Below, piece by piece: positions 55,793-64,000 of a DNA stretch of 64,000 bases; position 1 is the stretch's first letter, and each line of letters opens with the position of its first letter. A program made the position numbers and the translations under genes. A model generated the notes under the pieces. The model did no database searches and had not been told where the DNA came from. It saw only the letters and a program-made list of their open reading frames with translations. Origin of the DNA: Picocystis sp. L7 (lineage: Eukaryota; Chlorophyta; Picocystophyceae; Picocystales; Picocystaceae); NCBI GenBank assembly GCA_020975725.1, contig QXJR01000028.1, forward strand, positions 124,001 through 188,000, read 5' to 3'.

Positions 55793-58783
55793 ATGGCGGA
55801 GGTCACGGTCGAAGATCTGGTGCGAATCAAGGGGGATGGATGCCTGGCGGTCGTCACGGACGTGATGGAGGAGGAAGACGAGGACGAAAGCCGAGACGAA
55901 CGCGGGATGGAACACGGAATGGCCGAGCTCGTGCGTTTCGTCGACGACGTGGATCGTTTCGTGGTCAGCCTCGAAGATCTGGAGGTTGTGGATCGCATGT
56001 GGTCGCCTGGAGACACCGTCGTGCGTGCAGGAGAAAGGGATGGACAGATGGGACGTGTGATTGACATCGACGTCTTCGTGGACCTGCACTTGAATCACCC
56101 CTTGGTAAGGAAAGGAAGAGGGGAAGCACGTGTGATTCGCGGTATCAATGCCAGAAGGATTCGACCCACAAGGGACATCAATCCAGGAGACCACGTACTG
56201 GAAGGGAACAAAATCGGTACGGTGGATTTGGTGGCCAACTTCGTCACCATCGCCTTCAAAGGAGGGGTGTGCAGAGTGTATTGCTCTGATCCGTTGGATA
56301 TCGCAGTAGTGGGGCACAGGTTCTTGTACGAGGAGGAGTTGGGGTACGAAGGTCGTCCGTTGAAGGAAGGCGACAAAGTGGAAGTGCTGCAAGAGGATTT
56401 GCTGAGGGACGGCCAATGGATCAGGGGAAAGTACAGAGGCGAGAAGAAAGGGAAGGTGGTAAAGGTTGAGCCCGCCGAGACTGTGGTAGAGTGGCTGAGG
56501 AACATACACGATGAATCGGAATCTATCGAAACCTATGAAGATGTGCTGCCGAATTCCGATGGCTTACAGGTCATACACAGTTTTGCCCACACCTGCTGGA
56601 GGGTGGGCATGTATGCATGGGTTTCATCTGAAATCATTGAGGAGCATGGACTACTGAGCGAATCCAAAAGGCCCGCTGTGGATCCTACTGTAGGGCGGTT
56701 GAAAGCCTCAGGACAACAGATCTCTACAGTCACGGAGAATGTAGAGCATGTGCGAGATTCTGATAGCGCGTGCGGCCCAGGCCAGTGCTGTCATGAAAGG
56801 CAGATGCAAGTCGATGGTGATTCAGTGTCTTTCGAGGAATTGGCTGTTGTTTGGTATACAAAGAGTGAGATCACAGTACAATGGCAGGATGGCAGCATTG
56901 AAAACTCTGTGCCAGCCACATCGTTGGTGGAGTATGACTGGACTGGTGAATATAACTTCTTGCCCGGGGACTTTGTGATGGAGACTGATTTGCAAGCGCA
57001 GATTTCAGGAGGACAGTCCAATCCTTTGCATCGCACAAGAATTTCTGATGCGGGATTTGAGCCAAGCCGTGAAATCCCCGATGGCGATAGTTTTGGAACA
57101 TGGAAGGTGGGCATTGTGATTTGTGCAGATCACTTGGAAAGAACGGCCATTGTACGTTGGGGAATATACCATAACCCTCCGGTTGGCCCATCCTCTCTTT
57201 CTTTTGCAGAAGGCGGAGCAAAGACAGCCAGTGTGTACGAGTTGATTGTTCTTTCTGCCTTTGAGTGCAACATCGGGGATGTGGTGGTGCAGGTTGGCGA
57301 GGCCCACTCGCATGCCTGGGCTGGGGAGATCGTGGGGATGAGGGAAGGGATGTACGAGGTGTCTTGGATGGGTGGAACATTGTGCCTTGTCTCCCCCGAA
57401 CGTTTCCGTGTGGTGCTCCAAAACTATGAAAGCGAGGATGATTATGATTCGGAATATTACAGTTATGCAACTACTCAAGACTTGGGAAGCGAAGACGACC
57501 TTGTAGAAGAAGGAAGGGACATGGAGGGAACTCGTTTAGTTGCAGAGGAGGAAGATGAGTATACAGACGCGATTGTGCAGTTTGAAAGGGGAAGAACGCT
57601 ACAGATGAGGGAATTTGCAGAGCAAGAACACGATCATCGCTTGCAGTCAGACGACGATGGCGACGGAGAACCGGACTCAGCTGGCCCGCACAAGAGAGAT
57701 TCCAAGATCCCTCCCGAAGCAATGGAGTTGCTTTCAAGGCTCGCCAAGCAATGGGTCCCAGCACAAAACGCGTCAGATGCCAAGGAGCAGCCCCCCACAG
57801 TAGGAAGCATCCTGGATCTTCATTACAAGACCAAGGCAGCACATGAGGGCTGTGTAGTAACAGGTCAAGAGGCGAGCGTGCAGGCAGAAAGCCTTTCAAG
57901 GCTTGGTAGCGAAGAAGAATGGGCAGACCAGTACAAAACGTTGATAAAATGCCCGCAGTTTGATTCTGTCCCTTCCATTGGGGACCATCGCTACATTCTT
58001 GAGGCAGGCGGTGTAACCGGGTCGCGTCTGAGGGCACGGCAGCGGCTCCTGCGTAAAGAATGGGAAATCCTTCAAAAAGATCTACCCCACAACATCTGGA
58101 TTCGATTTGATGAACAGCACACTGACTTGCTGCGAGCAGCCATCGTGGGTTCACCTGGAACACCTTACCATGACAACCTCTTCATCTTTGACTTGTTCTT
58201 GCCACCAGACTACCCAGATGTGCCACCTGCAGTATTCTACCATTCGTATGGCCTTCGGTTGAACCCCAACTTGTATGAAAATGGCAAGGTCTGCCTGAGT
58301 CTACTAAATACCTGGGAGGGAAAAGAAACAGAGGTCTGGAACCCAAAGATATCAAACATCCTCCAAATTCTGCTGTCCGTACAAGCACTCGTCCTGAATG
58401 AAAAGCCATATTTTAATGAGGCAGGGTACCACAAACACGCAGGATCTCTGGAAGGAGAAAAGAATGCCAGGACATATAACGAAGAGGCATTTCTCCTTTC
58501 CTGCCAGAGTATGCTTTTACTGTTGAAAAATCCTCCAGATCAAATGGAGGAGCTTGTGGCACAACACTTTCAAGCTAGCGGACCCAGGATCTTGGAAGCA
58601 TGCCACGCGTATCTGGGTGGGACCGGCATCGGGGGCGCTTTCTGTTCTGGTCAAACAAACTCAAAGCCTCCACCTAGACAGGCCGGCGCGACCTCTGCAG
58701 GCTTCAAAATCATGCTTGAAAAGCTCATTCCAAAGATCAAAGCTGCACTGACTCCAATCGCGCAGCCTGACGCCGAAGAATAA
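55793..58783 (+). CDS. UBE2O: UBE2O-type E2/E3 hybrid ubiquitin-conjugating enzyme
   Basis: The protein has 996 aa. Residues ~1-560 hold several SH3-like conserved regions (GDTVVRAGERDGQMGRVIDIDV, PGDHVLEGNKIGTVD, GDFVMET, GDVVVQVGEAHSHAWAGEIVGM), as in UBE2O/PHYTOCHROME-related UBC23-25. An acidic linker with DDDGDGEPDSAG follows. The UBC domain starts about residue 755 with LLRAAIVGSPGTPYHDNLFIFDLFLPPDYPDVPP; the catalytic Cys is ~834 in NGKVCLSLLNTW, followed by WNPKISNILQILLSVQALVLNEKPYFNEAG. UBE2O acts as an E2/E3 for unassembled ribosomal and other orphan proteins. The stop overlaps AATAAA and lies 21 bp from the convergent stop of the UVR/TPR gene. Confidence 0.93.
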   Translation: MAEVTVEDLVRIKGDGCLAVVTDVMEEEDEDESRDERGMEHGMAELVRFVDDVDRFVVSLEDLEVVDRMWSPGDTVVRAGERDGQMGRVIDIDVFVDLHLNHPLVRKGRGEARVIRGINARRIRPTRDINPGDHVLEGNKIGTVDLVANFVTIAFKGGVCRVYCSDPLDIAVVGHRFLYEEELGYEGRPLKEGDKVEVLQEDLLRDGQWIRGKYRGEKKGKVVKVEPAETVVEWLRNIHDESESIETYEDVLPNSDGLQVIHSFAHTCWRVGMYAWVSSEIIEEHGLLSESKRPAVDPTVGRLKASGQQISTVTENVEHVRDSDSACGPGQCCHERQMQVDGDSVSFEELAVVWYTKSEITVQWQDGSIENSVPATSLVEYDWTGEYNFLPGDFVMETDLQAQISGGQSNPLHRTRISDAGFEPSREIPDGDSFGTWKVGIVICADHLERTAIVRWGIYHNPPVGPSSLSFAEGGAKTASVYELIVLSAFECNIGDVVVQVGEAHSHAWAGEIVGMREGMYEVSWMGGTLCLVSPERFRVVLQNYESEDDYDSEYYSYATTQDLGSEDDLVEEGRDMEGTRLVAEEEDEYTDAIVQFERGRTLQMREFAEQEHDHRLQSDDDGDGEPDSAGPHKRDSKIPPEAMELLSRLAKQWVPAQNASDAKEQPPTVGSILDLHYKTKAAHEGCVVTGQEASVQAESLSRLGSEEEWADQYKTLIKCPQFDSVPSIGDHRYILEAGGVTGSRLRARQRLLRKEWEILQKDLPHNIWIRFDEQHTDLLRAAIVGSPGTPYHDNLFIFDLFLPPDYPDVPPAVFYHSYGLRLNPNLYENGKVCLSLLNTWEGKETEVWNPKISNILQILLSVQALVLNEKPYFNEAGYHKHAGSLEGEKNARTYNEEAFLLSCQSMLLLLKNPPDQMEELVAQHFQASGPRILEACHAYLGGTGIGGAFCSGQTNSKPPPRQAGATSAGFKIMLEKLIPKIKAALTPIAQPDAEE

Positions 58784-58784
58784 A
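58779..58784 (+). terminator. AATAAA overlapping the UBE2O stop codon
   Basis: GAA TAA A: the stop lies inside AATAAA; the opposite gene's stop is 21 bp downstream. Confidence 0.6.
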
Positions 58785-58804
58785 CTTGAACGCACGCACT
58801 GCAC

Positions 58805-59707
58805 TTATTCTTCGTTCCTCTCAGCGTTCTCCTCGATTTTCCTGCAGTATTCACGAATCTGGGGGAGTCCAGGATGAATCCTGAGGGCATCCCTGAAAGC
58901 ATGGAGGGCCTCTTGCTGTCTATCCAGTCCAAGGAAACACAATCCCATGCCCGACATGGCTCCAAAATGATATGGTTGCAGTTCCAGGGATTTTTTGCAG
59001 TCTTCTATGCTTGCTTCATATTCCTTCAGCAGGTACGAACATGTTGCTCGCTTGTTGAATGCTTCTGCGAAGTTTTCATCCATCTCTATCATCTCGGAGA
59101 ATACCTCCCGGGCTCTGGCCAACCCGTTCGGAGCGGCCATGAGTGCGGTGCCTACCTCCATGAGTTGTCGCATTTGAGAGTCCTCATGCTTGTGAAAGAT
59201 GGACCAGATCGTGATCTCCACGGCCTGCCTCACCTCCGGTGATTCTTCCGCCGCGAGCCTCCGCACGAGAATCGACACGATGGGTCCGGTGCCGAGTTCG
59301 GCGAGTCGACGACAGGCTTCCAACCTGTCCCGTTCACTCCCGCCCTGTAGGCGTCGCAGCAGCTCGACCTGCAGGCTTTGTACGGTGGTGAGTTTCGACT
59401 CCATGTTCTCCGTCTCGTCCCTTATCTTTGCGGCCGCTTGGTAATCTTCGTCGGCCACGGCCACTTCGAGCTTCCTCCTCTGCAGCATCAAGGCTTCCAG
59501 AGCGTCGGTCCATGCGCTCTGCTCCCCCTTCAGCGCCTCGCGGGCCCATGTCTTTCCTTTGCAGCACTTCCACGACCTCTGACACGCCCTGCTGATCCCT
59601 CTTCGCGTCTTCATCGTCCCACCAGGCGAAGAGAACTGCGTTGCGACCTTCACCATCGCCATCGCGTCCTTCCACGTCGTCCACGTGGCATCTCCCTTCG
59701 AAACCAT
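58805..59707 (-). CDS. Plastid-targeted UVR-motif and TPR protein
   Basis: The protein has 300 aa. Residues 1-60 are Thr/Lys/Arg-rich and acid-poor, like a transit peptide. A UVR motif follows (ALMLQRRKLEVAVADEDYQAAAKIRDE), then helical repeats (RLQGGSERDRLEACRRLAELGTGPIVSILVRRL, ESPEVRQAVEITIW) and three TPR units (ARAREVFSEMIEMDENFAEAFNKRATCSYLLKEYEASIEDCKKSLELQPYHFGAMSGMGLCFLGLDRQQEALHAFRDAL). UVR + TPR proteins in plastids act as Clp-system or assembly adaptors; the exact role is unknown. A parallel frame before residue 60 (MDGFEGRCHVDD...) also looks protein-like, but I found no splice sites linking it. Confidence 0.78.
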   Translation of the reverse strand: MVSKGDATWTTWKDAMAMVKVATQFSSPGGTMKTRRGISRACQRSWKCCKGKTWAREALKGEQSAWTDALEALMLQRRKLEVAVADEDYQAAAKIRDETENMESKLTTVQSLQVELLRRLQGGSERDRLEACRRLAELGTGPIVSILVRRLAAEESPEVRQAVEITIWSIFHKHEDSQMRQLMEVGTALMAAPNGLARAREVFSEMIEMDENFAEAFNKRATCSYLLKEYEASIEDCKKSLELQPYHFGAMSGMGLCFLGLDRQQEALHAFRDALRIHPGLPQIREYCRKIEENAERNEE

Positions 59708-60136
59708 CCATCCGATGGGATCGAACCCGAAACGCCTTCCTTCTCTGTAAGGAACCCGTTCCCAATGGAACCCGAAATGACGAACCCGTTCCCATCCCCA
59801 ATTCCAGAGACATCGAGATCTCGATGAACATCTCGATACCAATCGGCATGGATATCGATGCAGGGGTCAAGGTATCGAGATTTCGGATCGGGAAACATCG
59901 AGAGCTTCGGGGGGGCCGTCTCGGGAGATGGGGGTCGTCATCGATATCTATCGTTACATCTCGATCCACGAGAGAAAAGATATCGGTACGTGGAGAGGGC
60001 GGGATCGAGGGCACACGAACCGGAGAGCACGAGCAGACGTGGCATGGAGACGCCAACCGGCGTGCTGCGCTCCACCAATCGAACGTGCGACCTTTCAGGC
60101 GCAGTTCCGACCTTGGAATCGAAGCATGGGGTCGTG
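59708..60136. promoter_or_regulatory. Divergent region with dense ATCTCGAT motifs
   Basis: A 429 bp gap. GAGATCTCGAT at 59815-59825, ATCTCGAT at 59830, GATATCGAT near 59851, GTATCGAGATTTCGG near 59871-59885, and ATCTCGATCC near 59959 form the densest cluster of this motif. ORFs across it are motif artefacts. Translation of the SWSAP1-like protein could start at an ATG near 60044. Confidence 0.55.
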
Positions 60137-60955
60137 ATGGACCTCCACGAAGCGAAGCAGGCGCATGCGATGCGGGAGGAGGATGCAGCACGGGTCCGTT
60201 TCTCGCACTTGGCCTCGTGTCGCGAAGACGTGGCTCTGCAGTCCGCCGTGGACGCGCTTGCTCCTTTTCCGGACGGTCTTGGACGACACGTCCTGCTCGT
60301 GGGTCCTCCAGGATGCGGCAAGACGTCCATGCTCTTCCACTGCGCACGCAGCTTGGCCGAGGCCGGTCAGGTCGTCCTCCTCCTCCTCGTCCGGAGGCGT
60401 GTTGAAGCTCGTCCGCCACACCTGCCTCCTGGCGCATCGCCTTCCGACGCGTGCTATGGCCTCGTGCACGTCAAGTACGTGGATGGAGGACGCGACCTGC
60501 GATCGTTCTTGGCCTGTGCGCACCTGTGTGAAGTGCATCCTTCGGCGGTCCTGGTGGACGACCTGAGCTGGCACGTGGAGAACGACGTTCCGAGCGCGAT
60601 TGGCCAGGCGCGCGGCCGCGAATCCCGCCTCACGCGCCTGCTTGCGGAGCTTCGAGAGGCTTCCGAGGTGTTCGGAAGCCGTGCCGGCCGTCCTTGCGTC
60701 CTGGTGGCGACGGAACGAGGCGGCGAGGAAGGACCGCCGCTACGTTACATCTACGAGCGTTGGTTCCCACTGGTGCTTTGCGCCACACCTCGTGGCGGTG
60801 GTCGACACGACCTGTTCCAGCTGCCGCGTGCACACGGCGAGTCCCACTGCGCCTCGCTGCGATACGTCCATCTCGACGAGGAGTTTCGATTGGAGAGAGT
60901 GTTGGCCGCACCGGCCCGCGAAACACCCACCAAACGACCACGTGGTCGGACGTGA
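60137..60955 (+). CDS. SWSAP1-like RecA-fold ATPase
   Basis: The protein has 272 aa. Walker A is GPPGCGKTS (residues ~56-63), preceded by HVLLV and followed by MLFHCARSLAEAGQVVLLLLVRRR. Then VHVKYVDGGRDLRSFLACAHL, Walker B-like SAVLVDDLSWHV and a Gly/Arg-rich loop. The segment KYVDGGRDLRSFLACAH and the ATPase order match SWSAP1, the Shu-complex partner that helps RAD51 paralogues in homologous recombination (recalled family resemblance). The C-terminus ends in basic TKRPRGRT. The ATG at 60137 is chosen; one near 60044 is possible. DEGP7 starts 64 bp after the stop on the same strand. Confidence 0.68.
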   Translation: MDLHEAKQAHAMREEDAARVRFSHLASCREDVALQSAVDALAPFPDGLGRHVLLVGPPGCGKTSMLFHCARSLAEAGQVVLLLLVRRRVEARPPHLPPGASPSDACYGLVHVKYVDGGRDLRSFLACAHLCEVHPSAVLVDDLSWHVENDVPSAIGQARGRESRLTRLLAELREASEVFGSRAGRPCVLVATERGGEEGPPLRYIYERWFPLVLCATPRGGGRHDLFQLPRAHGESHCASLRYVHLDEEFRLERVLAAPARETPTKRPRGRT

Positions 60956-61018
60956 ACGGAACCGCTCACGGCGCGTCCAGCGCAGGAGGAACGCGGGAGG
61001 AACCGCTTCGACACGTAC

Positions 61019-64000
61019 ATGGAGTGGAACGAGCCGGAAGTAGGATGGAGGACGACGTTGGAACGTGTGGTGCCTGCGTGCGTGGTGCTCAAGACGGTCA
61101 CCACACGCTCCTTCGACAACGACGCAGCGGGAAGCGGATTCGCCACCGGATTCGTCGTGGACAAAACAAGGGGCATCGTACTCACCAATCGGTACGCACA
61201 TCGAGGCGGGGAAGGAGATGGGGCGGGCAGAAACGATCGAAGCGATGGCGAAGAGATGCATTCGAAGGAGAAGTCATCTTCGGAGGAGCTGACCTGATGG
61301 TTCCGAACCAAAGGCACGTGGTCAAAACTGGACCGGTGATGGCCGAAGCCGTGTTCCTGAACCGGGAAGAGTCAGCAGTACACCCACTTTACAGGGATCC
61401 TGTGCATGATTTTGGGTTCATGCGTTTCGATCCAATGGCGATCGAATTCATGGAGCTGCAAGAAATCCCCCTCCGGCCACAGTCCGCACAGGTGGGACTA
61501 GAAGTGAAGGTCATCGGGAACGACTCTGGTGAAAAGATCTCCATCCTCGGTGGAACACTGGCCAGGCTGGACAGGGATGCGCCGCACTACGGCTCTGGAT
61601 ACTGTGATTTCAATACGTTCTACTTCCAGGCGGCCAGTGGTACTAAGGGAGGCAGCAGCGGTTCCCCGGTGGTCGACATTCACGGTCATGCTGTGGCCCT
61701 CAATGCCGGTGCCAAGAATAAGTCTGCCTCTGCTTTTTTCTTGCCGCTGGATCGGGTGGTAAGAGCACTGGAGATAGTGAAGGACAGCTGCAGAATATCT
61801 GCGGATGGAACAAGGTTGTTTTGGAGCAATCCTACAGTACCTAGGGGAGACATCCAAGTCACTTGGACTTACAAAGGCTTCGAAGAAGTACGCAGGCTGG
61901 GGCTAAGTCGTGAAAGCGAGAAGATGGTGAGGCACACCGTGACTGCCATGCCGGGTACAGGGATGCTGGTGGTGGATTCCGTTGTGCCGGGTGGGCCGGC
62001 GTGGGAGCAGCTCCATCCTGGTGATGTGCTGGTGAAGGTGAACAGCAGGATCATCACCCATTTCCTTGATCTAGAAAATTTGATGGACGACCTCGTGGGG
62101 GAGGAGATTCATGTGGAGCTGGAGCGAGGGGGGAAGGGCGTCCACTGCTCTGTCATGGTCGGAGACCTGCATGCCATTACCCCCAGCAGATTCTTGGAGC
62201 TTGGTGGGGGCACCCTTCAAGCGCTTCCCTACCAGGTTGCCCGTGTCCAGCAGCTCAGATGTGGACAAGTCTACGTAGCTGAAGCAGGCTACATGCTTCA
62301 ACGAGCAGGCTTGCCTCGCCAGTCCATCCTGACGACCGTGGCCGGAAGACCTGTGGATTCGCTGGACCAGTTCATCAAAGTTTTTTCTACTCTACCGCAT
62401 GGAAAACGCGTCCCACTTCAGTTCTTTGTGTTCCCTGACCGCCATCGAAGGTACACAATCATCCTTCATGTGGACCGGAGATGGTATGGAGAGCCCAGGC
62501 TTTGGACTAGAGATGATCTGGCTGGAGTGTGGAGTGCTCGGGAGTGTGGTGCATACGAAGCTTCCAACCACAATAGCCTGGATGATTGCACGCCAAGCAA
62601 CTTCAACCCTCGTTGCAATGCTTTCTCTAGCAATACGACAGATGTGCCTGCGCAGCTGTTGAGCTCTCTTGCGCTGATCAGCTTCAATATACCATCCATT
62701 GCTATGGTAGATGGTGTCCACTCAGACTCGTTCAAAGGTAGTGGGCTGGTCGTTTACCATTCTGAAGAGTTGGGTCTTATAGTAACCGATAGAAACACAG
62801 TGCCCATCGCTAGTGGGGATCTGCTTGTCTCCTTTGGTGCGCACCCGGCCGAAGTGACTGCTAAGGTTCGTTTCCTGCATCCCACGCACAACTTTGCGAT
62901 TTGCTCGTACAACCCTGCCGAGCTCAATAAAACTACGAGAAAAGCCATACGAGCTGGAGAAATGTGTCTGGAGCCGCCTTTGAAGAGGGGTGATTCTATC
63001 CAATTAGTGGGATTGAGCAAGAGCATGAGGCCCACTGGCAGGGTCTCAACGGTAACATGTGCTGCTGAACCAGTCGTCGTCCATATTCCCGATGTACCCA
63101 GGTACCGATCAGTACACGAAGAAGTCATCAAAGTTGACCATGATTTTGGTTCAACGTTTGCCGGAGTCCTTGCAGATGAAAGGGGGAGGGTAAGAGCCCT
63201 TTGGGCCAACTTTGCCAGGCAGGTATCCGGTAGGGAGAAAGAGTTTTGCGCGGGAATACCATCCTCGATTTTCAAGCCATGGGTGGAATATTACAAGGGA
63301 TGCTGCACCAAAGATTTTAAAGAGCCGTCCGTGCTGGTGATGGATACTACACTGGTACCCATCTTACTTTCCAAAGCATCTAGTTTGGGCCTCCCAGAGA
63401 CGTGGATCGAACGGATGGTGCAGAAAGACCCAGAACGCCGACAGGTTCTAAAAGTTGCTACGTGTGTTGCTGGCTCTCACGCTGCGACTGTGCTTGAGGA
63501 AGCCGACATCATCCTTGAGATCAATGGAAAGCTAGTCACAACGTTTGCGGACACGTATTTCGCAATGGAGGATGGCAGGCTACCAGCTCTCGAAGGCGTG
63601 GATGGTTTACCTCGGGCTTTCGCTCTGACCATTTTTCGTAGGGGCAAGTTGCTGGAGGTGCAAGTTCATCCTGGCCTGGAAAAGAGTTTGGGCACCGATC
63701 GTCTCCTCCATTGGGCAGGCGCTCAGCTTCAACCCACTCATCGTGCAGTAAAAGAGCTCGGATTCCTGCCTGCTGGTGGGGGGGTGTACGTTTCACGCTG
63801 GCAATATGGATCCCCGGCTCACCGTTACGGCATCTACGCACTTCACTGGATCACGCACATAAACGGTGCTTCGACACCGGACCTGGCATCGCTCAAGCGT
63901 ATCGTGCAGGAATTCACGCACGGCAGCTTCGTGAGGTTGACGTTGGTGGATTTGCAGGGGAAGACCAAGGTGATTTCACTCAAGGTGGACCACGTCTACT
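61019..64000 (+). CDS. DEGP7: DEGP7/Nma111-type HtrA protease, two exons seen, 3' end outside window
   Basis: Exon 1 (61019-61191) encodes WRTTLERVVPACVVLKT and ATGFVVDKTRGIVLTN; exon 2 starts at 61314 and restores LTNRHVV. The intron 61192-61313 (122 bp) is GTACGC...AAG, splits the Arg codon after two bases, and has CTGAC 20 nt before its end. The triad is intact: His ~59, Asp ~90 in VHDFGF and Ser ~173 in KGGSSGSPVV. PDZ domains follow from about residue 280 (TGMLVVDSVVPGGPAWEQLHPGDVLVKVN), then a second, degenerate protease half (SGLVVYH..LGLIVTDRNTVP, HPTHNFAICSYNP) and more PDZ sequence. At least 953 residues, still open at the edge. Plant DEGP7 repairs PSII; yeast Nma111 is nuclear. Confidence 0.93.

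Overview
This window looks like nuclear DNA from a small photosynthetic eukaryote with a very compact genome. About 36 protein genes lie in 64 kb on both strands. The products are eukaryotic: COG3, TRAPPC3, a UBE2O-type E2, poly(A) polymerase, alpha-tubulin and DEGP7. Many are plastid or photosynthesis proteins: Psb27, a sigma-70 factor, carbamoyl-phosphate synthase large chain, CbbY, a CA1P-phosphatase homologue and a cyanobacterial LpxB-like protein. AATAAA poly(A) signals sit at the ends of many genes, and alpha-tubulin is strongly divergent. Both fit an intron-poor red alga (Porphyridium or Cyanidiophyceae type) better than a green alga, but that is inference; only 'algal, Archaeplastida-type' is firm.

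Most genes are intronless. I could still place eight short spliceosomal introns (84-211 bp) in six genes by restoring conserved N-termini: COG3, ZIP, PAP, BRCT, TRAPPC3 and DEGP7. They sit near the 5' end, and seven of eight carry CTGAC 18-35 nt before the 3' AG.

Layout. 0-10 kb: DUF1995, Psb27, a G-patch/R3H Prp43-cofactor-like protein, COX10, a two-domain CA1P phosphatase-like protein, a zinc-finger protein of unknown role and a one-domain histidine phosphatase. 10-20 kb: divergent alpha-tubulin, a HAD protein without its nucleophile, an LYR-like/ApaG protein, a 1.7 kb gap with no recognised gene, an AI-2E transporter and acylaminoacyl peptidase. 20-32 kb: folylpolyglutamate synthase, QTRT2, CarB, a plastid alpha/beta hydrolase, CbbY and COG3. 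32-33.5 kb: a 1.56 kb near-perfect inverted repeat with 546 bp arms that starts 17 bp upstream of the COG3 ATG. 33.6-47 kb: BolA, DUF4258, a doubled ZIP transporter, PAP, a kelch protein, a BRCT protein, SAP-APE1 and MUL1/SP1. 47-64 kb: plastid sigma factor, METTL17/Rsm22, LpxB-like, a ShKT membrane protein, TRAPPC3, UBE2O, a UVR/TPR protein, a SWSAP1-like ATPase and DEGP7, which runs off the right edge.

No operons, CRISPR arrays, rRNA or tRNA genes were found. Linked themes are PSII assembly and repair (DUF1995, Psb27), removal of Rubisco-inhibiting sugar phosphates (CA1Pase-like, CbbY), mitochondrial function (COX10, BolA, METTL17, LYR-ApaG), secretion (COG3, TRAPPC3) and genome maintenance (BRCT, APE1, SWSAP1-like). 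Divergent promoters reuse a few short motifs (CGAGTTAA, GACCGT, GAGATCTCGAT, CCTTTCGAAAGG), and in six genes the AATAAA signal overlaps the stop codon.
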